From Enterobacteriaceae bacterium 4M9 (GTDB taxonomy: Bacteria > Pseudomonadota > Gammaproteobacteria > Enterobacterales > Enterobacteriaceae), in the NCBI GenBank assembly GCA_010092695.1, contig JAADJJ010000001.1:1364001-1428000 (forward strand): a stretch of DNA of 64,000 nucleotides, given 5' to 3'. Shown here piece after piece: positions 34,097-42,952 of this stretch. The notes under the pieces were generated by a model. The model saw only the letters and a program-made list of their open reading frames with translations. It was not told where the DNA came from and ran no database searches. Each line of letters starts with the position of its first letter. Position 1 is the stretch's first letter. The position numbers were made by a program, and so were the translations under genes.

Positions 34097-35395
34097 ATGT
34101 CCAAAATCGTAAAAGTCATCGGTCGTGAAATCATCGATTCTCGTGGTAACCCGACTGTTGAAGCTGAAGTTCACCTGGAAGGCGGTTTCGTCGGTATGGC
34201 TGCTGCGCCGTCAGGTGCTTCCACCGGTTCCCGCGAAGCGCTGGAACTGCGCGATGGCGACAAATCTCGTTTCCTGGGCAAAGGCGTAACCAAAGCCGTT
34301 GGCGCAGTTAACGGCCCGATTGCTCAGGCTATCGTTGGCAAAGACGCCAAAGATCAGGCTGGCATCGACAAAATCATGATCGACCTGGATGGCACCGAAA
34401 ACAAATCTAACTTCGGCGCAAACGCAATCCTGGCGGTTTCTCTGGCTGCTGCTAAAGCGGCTGCTGCCTCTAAAGGTATGCCGCTGTATGAGCACATCGC
34501 TGAACTGAACGGCACTCCGGGCAAATACTCTATGCCGGTTCCGATGATGAACATCATCAACGGCGGTGAGCACGCGGATAACAACGTTGATATCCAGGAA
34601 TTCATGATTCAGCCTGTTGGCGCGCCGAGCCTGAAAGAAGCGGTTCGCATGGGTTCTGAAGTGTTCCATCACCTGGCAAAAGTGCTCAAGAGCAAAGGCA
34701 TGAACACTGCGGTAGGTGACGAAGGTGGCTATGCGCCGAACCTGGGTTCTAACGCTGAAGCACTGGCTGTTATCGCTGAAGCGGTTAAAGCTGCGGGCTA
34801 TGAGCTGGGCAAAGACATCACTCTGGCGATGGACTGCGCAGCATCTGAATTCTACAAAGACGGCAAATATGTGCTGGCTGGCGAAGGCAACAAAGCCTTT
34901 ACCTCTGAAGAGTTCACCCACTTCCTGGAAGAACTGACCAAACAGTACCCGATCGTGTCTATCGAAGACGGTCTGGACGAATCTGACTGGGACGGTTTTG
35001 CTTACCAGACCAAAGTACTGGGCGACAAAATCCAGCTGGTAGGTGACGATCTGTTCGTAACCAACACCAAGATCCTGAAAGAAGGTATCGACAAAGGTAT
35101 CGCTAACTCCATCCTGATCAAATTCAACCAGATCGGTTCACTGACCGAAACTCTGGCTGCTATCAAGATGGCGAAAGATGCAGGCTACACCGCTGTTATC
35201 TCTCACCGCTCTGGCGAAACCGAAGATGCGACCATTGCCGACCTGGCAGTAGGTACCGCAGCAGGCCAGATCAAAACCGGTTCCATGAGCCGTTCTGACC
35301 GTGTTGCTAAGTACAACCAGCTGATTCGTATCGAAGAAGCGCTGGGCGCTCGCGCACCGTACAACGGTCGTAAAGAGATCAAAGGCCAGGCATAA
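34097..35395 (+). CDS. eno: Enolase
   Basis: Enolase interconverts 2-phosphoglycerate and phosphoenolpyruvate and is also a scaffold of the RNA degradosome. It has 432 residues, starting SKIVKVIGREIIDSRGNPT. The catalytic regions VGDEGGYAPN, KFNQIGSLTET and SHRSGETEDATIADL are intact. Codon use is strongly biased to the favoured enteric codons, as for a highly expressed gene. A strong terminator follows. Confidence 0.98.
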   Translation: MSKIVKVIGREIIDSRGNPTVEAEVHLEGGFVGMAAAPSGASTGSREALELRDGDKSRFLGKGVTKAVGAVNGPIAQAIVGKDAKDQAGIDKIMIDLDGTENKSNFGANAILAVSLAAAKAAAASKGMPLYEHIAELNGTPGKYSMPVPMMNIINGGEHADNNVDIQEFMIQPVGAPSLKEAVRMGSEVFHHLAKVLKSKGMNTAVGDEGGYAPNLGSNAEALAVIAEAVKAAGYELGKDITLAMDCAASEFYKDGKYVLAGEGNKAFTSEEFTHFLEELTKQYPIVSIEDGLDESDWDGFAYQTKVLGDKIQLVGDDLFVTNTKILKEGIDKGIANSILIKFNQIGSLTETLAAIKMAKDAGYTAVISHRSGETEDATIADLAVGTAAGQIKTGSMSRSDRVAKYNQLIRIEEALGARAPYNGRKEIKGQA

Positions 35396-35418
35396 TCGTC
35401 TGACTTTTTGAACGCGTT

Positions 35419-35445
35419 AAAAAACCCGCCTCGGCGGGTTTTTTT
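35419..35445 (+). terminator. Terminator after eno
   Basis: An 8-bp GC-rich stem (AACCCGCC / GGCGGGTT) with a 2-base loop is preceded by an A tract and followed by seven T residues, so it can act in both directions. Confidence 0.9.
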
Positions 35446-35527
35446 ATGGCTGCTATCTGGCGCTGTCGTGCGCAGTGGGTGCTAATGCAGGGCCGTTAGT
35501 CGTTGTCATCACGACATCCTTTTCTGA

Positions 35528-36637
35528 TTACCAGCGCCCTGAGGCACCGCCACCGCCGCTGCTGCCACCACCGCCGTTAAATCCACCTGACGAGCCGCCG
35601 CCGCCTTTACCGCCGGAAGAACCGCGGAAAATAAGCATGATTCTCGCGATAAAAACGACTATTTCATACGCGACCTTCAGACTACGAAAAGCAGGCCCGT
35701 CTGGCATGTCCGCTGCGGCGAGGACAAACCAGACTGTCATCACAAGTCCTAAGATGATTAAGCCGGGTTCGACGAACTCTGACAGGGTTAAATGCCAGTA
35801 AATGACAATGAGAGCACCCACTCCAATACCGGCGATAATTCCCGTTATGGCTGAGAAATAGCGACGGGCAAGCCAGGGCAGAGCAAAGCTTGCGGCAATC
35901 CAGCTCAGGAAAAACAGCATATGCAGGCGGTTGGGGTTTTCAACCGGTGGGCGTTTTATTTTGGGCTGAGAAATACCGGCTGTTTCAGGAGAAGAGGCGA
36001 TGAATCGTGAAATGCCAGATTCTTTTTCCTGAACAGGTGGTGGTTCTGGCGGGTAAACAGGGGCGGTATTATTGCGTGCTGAGTCCGGCCGGGAAGTGCC
36101 AGATTGCAGGGCAGGCGGTGCGTTAGCGAAGGGTTGTGTTGATTGAATGCCTCCACCTGCTAAACGAATTCCAGTATTGATCCCCTCTATCAGACTATTT
36201 TGATGAAATCCGTACTGGCTGCTGCTGCGAGTAGAGCTTGAGAATTGTGCGCCAGAGGTTGAGACATATCCTCGTTCGATATGAGCCCACTTTTCTGACC
36301 AGTTGAGCAGCAGCAGTATGTCATTATCTTTGTTTTCATGCGCCAGATTGAAGCTGTTGAACGCATTGAGGGCATATTTATCAATACTCTCTTCGCCCGT
36401 TGTATTAACCACCAGAACCACGAGTTTGCGTCCCTTATTCTTATTGAATAAAGAGAGGCTATTGATAATGGCATTTCTTTCATGGGGAGTGAGCACGCCT
36501 GTTGTATCCATTAGCCATTGTTCCGGTTTTGAATCCGTCACAAACTCAGCGTTGCCGCAAAGCGGCCAGAGAACAAGCCAACATAACAGCAGCCTCACAA
36601 AGGCACTGCGGTTAATAAAAGTCGATATCATAAACAT
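35528..36637 (-). CDS. TPM-domain (TLP18.3/Psb32-type) membrane protein, YgcG-like
   Basis: A predicted exported protein with a signal sequence (about residues 1-30), a TPM domain (LMDTTGVLTPHERNAIINSL; VLVVNTTGEESIDKYALN; about 40-170), a proline-rich linker, two or three membrane spans (about 240-290 and 310-350) and a glycine/serine-rich tail ending in GRW. This layout matches the TPM family that occurs beside lemA. It takes the place of E. coli ygcG next to eno. The start is uncertain (ATG at 36637 or 36631); both lie inside the end of the lemA-like gene, so translation is coupled. Function is unknown; phosphatase activity is reported for some TPM domains. Confidence 0.82.
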   Translation of the reverse strand: MFMISTFINRSAFVRLLLCWLVLWPLCGNAEFVTDSKPEQWLMDTTGVLTPHERNAIINSLSLFNKNKGRKLVVLVVNTTGEESIDKYALNAFNSFNLAHENKDNDILLLLNWSEKWAHIERGYVSTSGAQFSSSTRSSSQYGFHQNSLIEGINTGIRLAGGGIQSTQPFANAPPALQSGTSRPDSARNNTAPVYPPEPPPVQEKESGISRFIASSPETAGISQPKIKRPPVENPNRLHMLFFLSWIAASFALPWLARRYFSAITGIIAGIGVGALIVIYWHLTLSEFVEPGLIILGLVMTVWFVLAAADMPDGPAFRSLKVAYEIVVFIARIMLIFRGSSGGKGGGGSSGGFNGGGGSSGGGGASGRW

Positions 36638-37196
36638 ACAGTGTCTCAACAGGTGCCAGAGCATGTTGGTCCAGTCGGGGGGAATGATTCATCGCGCGGG
36701 CGAGAAACACGGTGGGGAAATTACGGACATGCAGGTTGTAATTCTTAATGGCCTCAGTGTGTCTGTCTCGCGCCGTATTGATGCGGTTAGTACGGCTTTC
36801 AAGCTGGACCAGTAGATTCAGGAAGCGTTTATCTGTGTTCAGGTCGCTATGGTGTGCCGACAGGGCAAGTGTCTTATTCAATGCCTGCGATAAATCAACC
36901 TGCGCCTGCTGCCATCTGGCGATGAGCGCGCGACTCTGCGAAGGCGTTGACAGCTTCAGGGTCATCTTTTGCGCGCTGTCATTAGCGTGCTTGAGCGCAG
37001 ACAACACAGGGAGATCGTCGCCGGTATAGCTTTTCACCACACTGATAAGCTCAGGAATTAAATCGACACGGCGCTGGTACTGGTTAATGACTTCATGCCA
37101 GGTAATAACGCTTTGTCTGTCATAGCGTTGAATACTGGTGAAACGACAACCGCCGAGCGTAAGGGCGATAAATAAGGCAAAAGATAAGCGCAGCAC
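36612..37196 (-). CDS. LemA-family lipoprotein
   Basis: This 194-residue protein begins with a lipoprotein signal ending in lipobox TLGGC (Cys17). The rest is helical with the LemA signature: a YQRRVDLIPELISVVKSY helix near the N-terminus and an asparagine-rich C-terminal part (NRINTARDRHTEAIKNYN). It overlaps the TPM-domain gene by about 26 bases. LemA and TPM partners are widely found together in membrane or envelope roles that remain poorly understood. Confidence 0.86.
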   Translation of the reverse strand: MLRLSFALFIALTLGGCRFTSIQRYDRQSVITWHEVINQYQRRVDLIPELISVVKSYTGDDLPVLSALKHANDSAQKMTLKLSTPSQSRALIARWQQAQVDLSQALNKTLALSAHHSDLNTDKRFLNLLVQLESRTNRINTARDRHTEAIKNYNLHVRNFPTVFLARAMNHSPRLDQHALAPVETLYVYDIDFY

Positions 37197-37416
37197 AATG
37201 CGGTCCTTATGTCGGCCAAAAAATGTGTCTTTTAAAATTTAGATAGAAAGAGGGGGAATGATACGTGATTTATCGAGAGCTAAGTTAATCCTTATCAATG
37301 AGATAGCGCTGATATTGCATGGTGAAATACGATTGTGAGGGCAAGCATTATTTGTCAGGCATGATCCCATCCGTCAGATCTGCGATAATACCTATTTAAC
37401 GGCAGACAGGTTTCTT

Positions 37417-38088
37417 ATGCAGTACCCGATTAACGAGATGTTCCAGACGCTTCAGGGTGAAGGTTATTTCACCGGCGTGCCCGCCATTTTCATTCGTCTA
37501 CAAGGCTGCCCGGTAGGTTGCTCGTGGTGTGATACCAAACATACCTGGGATAAGCTTGCCGATCGCGAAGTCTCGTTATTCAGCGTGCTGGCAAAGACTC
37601 GCGAAAGCGACAAATGGGGCAGCGCCAGCGCTGAGGATCTGCTGGCCGTGATTGGCCGCCAGGGCTATACCGCCCGCCATGTGGTGATTACCGGCGGTGA
37701 GCCGTGCATACATGACCTGTGTGCGCTTACTGAATTACTCGAAAATAACGGCTTCAGCTGCCAGATTGAAACCAGCGGCACGCACGAGGTGCGCTGTAGC
37801 CCGTCTACCTGGGTGACGGTATCGCCCAAGGTGAATATGCGCGGCGGTTACGATGTGCTGGCTCAGGCACTGGCCCGCGCCGATGAAATTAAGCATCCGG
37901 TTGGTCGTGTGCGTGATATTGAGGCGCTGGATGCACTGCTCGCCACACTCAACGACGACAAAAAACGCATCATTGCGCTACAACCGATAAGCCAGAAAGA
38001 CGACGCAACGCGTCTGTGTATTGAGACCTGCATCGCACGTAACTGGCGGCTTTCCATGCAAACTCACAAGTACCTCAATATTGCCTGA
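37417..38088 (+). CDS. queE: 7-carboxy-7-deazaguanine synthase QueE
   Basis: QueE is a radical-SAM enzyme converting 6-carboxytetrahydropterin to 7-carboxy-7-deazaguanine in queuosine synthesis. It has 223 residues. The cluster-binding cysteines are in GCPVGCSWCDT (Cx3Cx2C), and the SAM glycine motif is VVITGGEPC. Its substrate is made by QueD, encoded 2.3 kb away on the other strand. Confidence 0.95.
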   Translation: MQYPINEMFQTLQGEGYFTGVPAIFIRLQGCPVGCSWCDTKHTWDKLADREVSLFSVLAKTRESDKWGSASAEDLLAVIGRQGYTARHVVITGGEPCIHDLCALTELLENNGFSCQIETSGTHEVRCSPSTWVTVSPKVNMRGGYDVLAQALARADEIKHPVGRVRDIEALDALLATLNDDKKRIIALQPISQKDDATRLCIETCIARNWRLSMQTHKYLNIA

Positions 38089-38167
38089 TTTGCGATGCCA
38101 AATTCCCTGCCAGCGGTGATAGAATCCTCCCAAAATGAAGGGATGACTTTAGACTGGCAGGGATTTC

Positions 38168-39493
38168 ATGAAATACGTTTCATTACCACACAATCAGAAC
38201 ACCGTTGGCTGGCCGTTGCCGCCAAAACCTCCATCGACCTCCTCTCCGCTTACGGGGCAAATTCGCGCTGACTGGGCCGTTATTGGCGCAGGCTACGCCG
38301 GGCTGGCATTTGCCCGCACGCTGGCATTGCTCAATCCGGAGTTACACATCGTAGTGCTTGATGCCGCCAGCACGGCCTGGGACGGTTCTGCCGGGCGCAA
38401 CTCTGGTTTTGTTATTGGCCTGCCGCACAACATTGGCAGCTCAATGGCAGAGCTTAAAAAGGCGCAGACGTGGCGCAACCTGTTACAGGCGGGCATTGAT
38501 AGCCTGTGGGAGCAGGTGGAGGCCAACGCAATTAGCTGCGACTGGGAAAACGCCGGGAAATATCATTGCCAGGTTGCCGAAGGCAGCGATGCGGTACTGA
38601 AAACCTATCGTGAAAGCCTGGAGCGTATTGAAGAACCGTATGAGGAACTGGACTGCGAGGCGCTCACAAACCGGCTGGGCAGCGGTTTCTGGCATAAAGG
38701 CATTTACACGCCTGGCACCATTCTGGTGAACCCGGCGCGCCTGATTAGCGGGCTGGCTGGCGCACTGCCGGAGAACGTCACGCTGTATCATGACACGCCT
38801 GCGCTGGCGATGCGCACCGGTAAGGAAACACAAATTTTCACCCCACAGGGGGAAGTGTTCGCAGACCAGGTGATGCTGGCAACCAACGCACTTTCGCCGG
38901 AGCTGATGCCTGGGCTGTTCCGTCGCCAGGCGTCGATGGCGACCTTTGCGAGCCTCACACAGCCGCTTACCGTACAGCAGATGGTCAGACTGCCGCGCGA
39001 GATGCGCAGCTGGGGGCTGACACCGGTCAACGCAATTGCAGGCGCGACGCTGCGCTTTACCTCAGACAGACGCTTTTTGATTCGCCAGCACGTTATCCCG
39101 GCGCTGCGCGGCGGGGTCAGCAGCGAGCAAACGCGCCACGCGGCCCGTTTACATCGCAAACTGTTCAGCCGCATGTATCCGCAGCTTGGCGGCGATGTAA
39201 CGCTGGCAAAAACCTGGTCCGGCACCATTAGTGTGACGCGCAATGGCGCGCCGCTGTGGGGCAAAGTTGGGCGCAATATTTATACCGCCGCGGGCTGCAA
39301 TGGTGCGGGCATTTCACGCCAGACCATTGCGGGTGAACTGTTGGCTCACTACGTGATGAAGCAGGATCATCCACTCATTGGCGATATGCTGGCTGTCGGG
39401 CGTGCCAATGTGCTGCCGCCATCGCCGCTGTTAAATGCCGCCGTGTCGGTGTCGTTAATGAAAGAACGCTGGGTAGGTCGCAAAGAAGCCTGA
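38168..39493 (+). CDS. FAD-dependent amine/amino-acid oxidoreductase (DadA/PuuB-like)
   Basis: This 441-residue flavoprotein of the DAO family has the dinucleotide-binding motif AVIGAGYAGLAFARTLA at residues 37-53, followed by an acid in VVLDA, and a GRNSGFVIG loop. The C-terminal part carries the FAD-contacting AAGCNGAGI stretch. It resembles PuuB and OrdL, oxidases of gamma-glutamylated or other secondary amines. No signal peptide is seen, so it is cytoplasmic. The substrate cannot be fixed from sequence. Next to it lie the remains of a short-chain dehydrogenase gene. Confidence 0.85.
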   Translation: MKYVSLPHNQNTVGWPLPPKPPSTSSPLTGQIRADWAVIGAGYAGLAFARTLALLNPELHIVVLDAASTAWDGSAGRNSGFVIGLPHNIGSSMAELKKAQTWRNLLQAGIDSLWEQVEANAISCDWENAGKYHCQVAEGSDAVLKTYRESLERIEEPYEELDCEALTNRLGSGFWHKGIYTPGTILVNPARLISGLAGALPENVTLYHDTPALAMRTGKETQIFTPQGEVFADQVMLATNALSPELMPGLFRRQASMATFASLTQPLTVQQMVRLPREMRSWGLTPVNAIAGATLRFTSDRRFLIRQHVIPALRGGVSSEQTRHAARLHRKLFSRMYPQLGGDVTLAKTWSGTISVTRNGAPLWGKVGRNIYTAAGCNGAGISRQTIAGELLAHYVMKQDHPLIGDMLAVGRANVLPPSPLLNAAVSVSLMKERWVGRKEA

Positions 39494-39689
39494 TACCACA
39501 GCAATGCAGGGGCCATAATAATGAATAAATGCCCCTGACAGCCTGGCTTATTTAACGTGATTTTGAACACTGCGACGCCATGAGAAAAGCTTCGCAGTGT
39601 TTTTTTCAGGATTGGTCGGGGCGTGATGACGATAATACTATCCTGATGATTTCTGGTTAAAAAGATTGATAAGACCGCGATATTACCCT

Positions 39690-40402
39690 CTTCACACAAT
39701 ATATTTTCTCTCGCTTTTTCACTCCAGGAAAAACGGCGGTTGTCAGCGGGGTGACTGGTCAGGCACTTTCCGGCCGACGGGCAAAGCGCGCACCAATGCC
39801 TTTATTCCCATAATGACAAAACGCGGGCGCTCAATATGCCACAGGGTGTGAGCGTGACGTTTATGCACATCAATATCTCCAGCGAAAGCGTGCTGGGTAA
39901 AATAATTAATACCTGCGGCCAGCGTTTCGGGATGACCTGGTATTCTGGTGAATAGTGCCGACATTTATAATCTTAACGGTGTGCTGAATTTCGGTCGTGC
40001 GGGTGGGCGCCAAAGATGGATATTCCTCTCGTCGCAGCGTTTAAATTGAGCTAACAAGGTGATAAGCCCTGAGCGCCGAGCGGCAAGATAATGAATACCA
40101 ATTCTGTATGTTGTTAGCGTGGTTGACCGTGGACGCCTGCCCAAACGCGCGCGGGCCAGGTTAACAAAATCCTGGCGCGATGAGCCGGGGCAATACGCTA
40201 TTGAGGTCAATGGCATCGCGTGGGCAATTTTCCAGCGACGTGACTGCGCTAACCTGCTATGCCAGTAGATGCGCAGTCACGTTCGCGCCGCTCAGGCGAG
40301 GCGCAGGATGTCATGGGAGTGAGGGTACTGCTTGTCCGTAAGGCGGCGGATGCAGGGAGCGAACATGTGCTGGTGGTGGATGGCGGTTACCTGGCTCGCT
40401 GA
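39690..40402 (+). pseudogene. ygcW: Remnant of a ygcW-like short-chain dehydrogenase gene
   Basis: The 940-base gap between the flavoprotein gene and queD holds a decayed SDR gene. Translated pieces in changing frames line up in order with E. coli YgcW: RFFTPGKTAVVSG (about 39715-39750), FMHINISSESVLGKIIN (about 39850-39910), LVNSADIYNLNGVLNFGRAG (39945-40005), SGKIMNTNS (about 40075), AIEVNGIA (40199-40222) and VLVVDGGYLAR plus stop (40368-40402). Frameshifts and internal stops separate the pieces and the NAD-binding glycine motif is damaged. It cannot make a working enzyme. Start and breakpoints are approximate. Confidence 0.85.
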
Positions 40403-40435
40403 AGGCGGGCGTCCCTGCCATCCTTACCGTGTGGA

Positions 40436-40798
40436 TTATTCGCCGCGATAGATGCAGCCAGCGGTGCAGGTTTCTTTGACCATCACAGCGCTCAGTTGCG
40501 GCAGTACTGGCTTCATCTGCTGCCAGATCCAGGCGGCAAGCACTTCGCTGGTTGGGTTCTCAAGGCCTGGGATCTCGTTAAGATAATGGTGATCCAGGCG
40601 CTCCCACGTTGGCTTAAACGCTGCTTTCAGTTCAGCAAAATCAATAACCCAGCCAGTATGGGCATCCACCTCACCGGTCACTTCCAGGCGCACCATAAAA
40701 GAGTGGCCGTGTAGCCGACCGCATTTATGGCCTTCCGGCACGTGAGGCAAGCGGTGAGCGGCTTCAAAAGTGAAATCTTTAAACAGAGTGGTCGACAT
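40436..40798 (-). CDS. queD: 6-carboxy-5,6,7,8-tetrahydropterin synthase QueD
   Basis: QueD converts dihydroneopterin triphosphate to 6-carboxytetrahydropterin, the second step of queuosine synthesis. It has 120 residues in the PTPS fold. Zinc histidines are in AAHRLPHVPEGH and LHGHSF, with the catalytic cysteine in KCGRLHGH. ATG at 40798 gives the family start MSTTLFKDF; no strong ribosome site is visible. An in-frame extension to 40873 is unsupported. Confidence 0.95.
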   Translation of the reverse strand: MSTTLFKDFTFEAAHRLPHVPEGHKCGRLHGHSFMVRLEVTGEVDAHTGWVIDFAELKAAFKPTWERLDHHYLNEIPGLENPTSEVLAAWIWQQMKPVLPQLSAVMVKETCTAGCIYRGE

Positions 40799-41152
40799 GA
40801 TGGGGGTCTCAGTGTGACAAAAAACCGCCGCATAGTAACGGAAATGGTTTTTTTTGGCATTAACTAAAACCATCTTTACTTTTTAGGCCGCCAGTTGCAC
40901 AAGTAGTGAGTGATTAATCTCTTTAATATCATCGTGTTAATTAACCTGTTTTAGCACTATCGGTTAGCGTTAAAAACGGTTAGTCAATTTGGTTATTTAA
41001 TATTTCCAACCCTTCTTTAATTGTTATGATTCACACCGTTAACCTTACTTTCACTTTTGTTATTTATCGCCTGGTGTCGGGTTCAGCCGCGTGAAATGCA
41101 CGCGTTTGCAGTTCGGTCAGGGCGCTTTCTTGCTACTGGAACATAACGACGC
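40799..41152. promoter_or_regulatory. queD-cysJ divergent intergenic region
   Basis: About 350 bases with no gene. It is A/T-rich between 40850 and 41075 and must carry the queD and cysJIH promoters. The stretch around 40980-41075 (A/T-rich with near-repeated TTAACC/TTATTT words) is where CysB activator sites lie in E. coli; I could not define them here. Confidence 0.45.
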
Positions 41153-42952
41153 ATGACGACACCGGTCCCACCTACCTCGCTGCTCCCGCTTAACCCGGAG
41201 CAGCTGGCGCGCCTGCAGGCGGCAACACATGATTTTTCGCCCAACCAGCTTGCCTGGCTGTCTGGCTACTTCTGGGGAATGATTAACCAGCAGCCGGGTG
41301 CGGCTGCGGTTGGCGCACCTGTTGAACAGGCGGCAGCGGCGATTACGCTTTTATCTGCCTCCCAGACCGGTAACGCACGCCGCGTGGCCGAGCAGTTGCG
41401 TGACGATCTGCTGGCAGCACAGCTTAACGTGACGCTGGTGAACGCTGGCGACTATAAATTCAAACAAATTGCCCAGGAAAAACTGCTGATAGTGGTCGCG
41501 TCAACGCAGGGCGAAGGCGAGCCAGCAGAAGAAGCCGTTGCGCTGTACAAATTCCTGTTTTCGAAAAAAGCGCCAACGCTTACTGACACTGCCTTTGCCG
41601 TTTTCGGTCTTGGTGACACCTCTTACGAACATTTCTGCCAGGCCGGTAAAGATTTTGACAGCAAACTGGCCGAACTGGGTGGTGAACGTCTGCTGGATCG
41701 CGTGGATGCTGACGTGGAATACCAGAGCGCGGCGCAAGCCTGGCGCGAGCGCGTGGTTGAAGTGTTGAAAGCCCGTGCGCCAAAAGCCACCAGCGTGCCC
41801 AATAGCGCCACTGGTGCGGTAAACGACATCTTCTCAAGCCCCTACACCAAAGAGGCGCCGCTCAGTGCAACGCTTTCTGTCAGCCAGAAAATCACGGGCC
41901 GCAACTCTGAAAAAGACGTGCGCCACATTGAAATTGATTTGGCTGACTCAGGCTTGCGTTATCAGCCGGGTGATGCGCTCGGCGTGTGGTATCAGAACGA
42001 CCCGGCGCTGGTGCAGGAGTTAGTGGAACTACTGTGGCTGAAAGGGGATGAAACCGTAGCCGTGGGTGGCAAAACACTGACGCTCTCAGAAGCACTACAG
42101 TGGCATGTTGAGTTGACCGTTAACACCGCCACTATCGTTGAAAACTACGCCACCCTTACCCGCAACGAGCCGCTGCTGGAACTGGTGGGGGACAAGGCCA
42201 AATTGCAGCACTACGCGGCCACCACGCCGATTGTGGATATGGCGCGTTTTGCACCTGCGCAACTCGAGGCCCAGCAGTTAACAGACCTGCTGCGCCCGCT
42301 GACGCCGCGCCTGTATTCGATTGCGTCTTCCCAGAGCGAGGCAGAAAGTGAAGTGCATATCACCGTAGGCGTGGTGCGCTATGACATCGAAGGCCGTGCA
42401 CGCACTGGCGGCGCATCGGGCTTTCTGGCTGACCGGCTGGAAGAAGACGGTGAAGTGCGCGTTTTCATTGAACACAACGACAATTTCCGTCTGCCAGCCA
42501 ACCCTGAGACGCCGGTCATCATGATTGGTCCAGGCACCGGCATTGCGCCGTTTCGCGCTTTCATGCAGGAGCGCGAGGCGCAGGGCGCCAGCGGTAAAAA
42601 CTGGCTTTTCTTTGGCAACCCGCATTTTACCGAAGACTTTCTGTATCAGGTGGAATGGCAGCGCTACGTTAAAGATGGCCTGCTGACGCGCATTGACCTT
42701 GCCTGGTCCAGAGATCAAAAAGAAAAAGTGTACGTACAACATAAACTGCGCGAACAGGGCGCAGAGCTGTGGCGCTGGATTAACGATGGCGCACACATTT
42801 ACGTTTGCGGCGACGCCAATCGCATGGCGAAAGACGTTGAGCAGGCGCTTGTGGAAGTGATTGCCGAATTCGGTGAAATGGATACCGAAACGGCGGATGA
42901 ATTTTTAAGTGAGCTGCGCGTAGAGCGCCGTTATCAGCGAGACGTCTACTAA
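41153..42952 (+). CDS. cysJ: Sulfite reductase [NADPH] flavoprotein alpha-component
   Basis: CysJ passes electrons from NADPH via FAD and FMN to CysI for reduction of sulfite to sulfide. It has 599 residues, as in E. coli. A flavodoxin domain (about 62-200; SASQTGNARRVA, STQGEGEPAEEA) precedes the FAD-binding domain (PRLYSIASS) and the NADPH domain (MIGPGTGIAPFRAF, then YVCGDANRMAKDV), ending RYQRDVY. It overlaps cysI by one base (TAATG). Confidence 0.97.
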   Translation: MTTPVPPTSLLPLNPEQLARLQAATHDFSPNQLAWLSGYFWGMINQQPGAAAVGAPVEQAAAAITLLSASQTGNARRVAEQLRDDLLAAQLNVTLVNAGDYKFKQIAQEKLLIVVASTQGEGEPAEEAVALYKFLFSKKAPTLTDTAFAVFGLGDTSYEHFCQAGKDFDSKLAELGGERLLDRVDADVEYQSAAQAWRERVVEVLKARAPKATSVPNSATGAVNDIFSSPYTKEAPLSATLSVSQKITGRNSEKDVRHIEIDLADSGLRYQPGDALGVWYQNDPALVQELVELLWLKGDETVAVGGKTLTLSEALQWHVELTVNTATIVENYATLTRNEPLLELVGDKAKLQHYAATTPIVDMARFAPAQLEAQQLTDLLRPLTPRLYSIASSQSEAESEVHITVGVVRYDIEGRARTGGASGFLADRLEEDGEVRVFIEHNDNFRLPANPETPVIMIGPGTGIAPFRAFMQEREAQGASGKNWLFFGNPHFTEDFLYQVEWQRYVKDGLLTRIDLAWSRDQKEKVYVQHKLREQGAELWRWINDGAHIYVCGDANRMAKDVEQALVEVIAEFGEMDTETADEFLSELRVERRYQRDVY

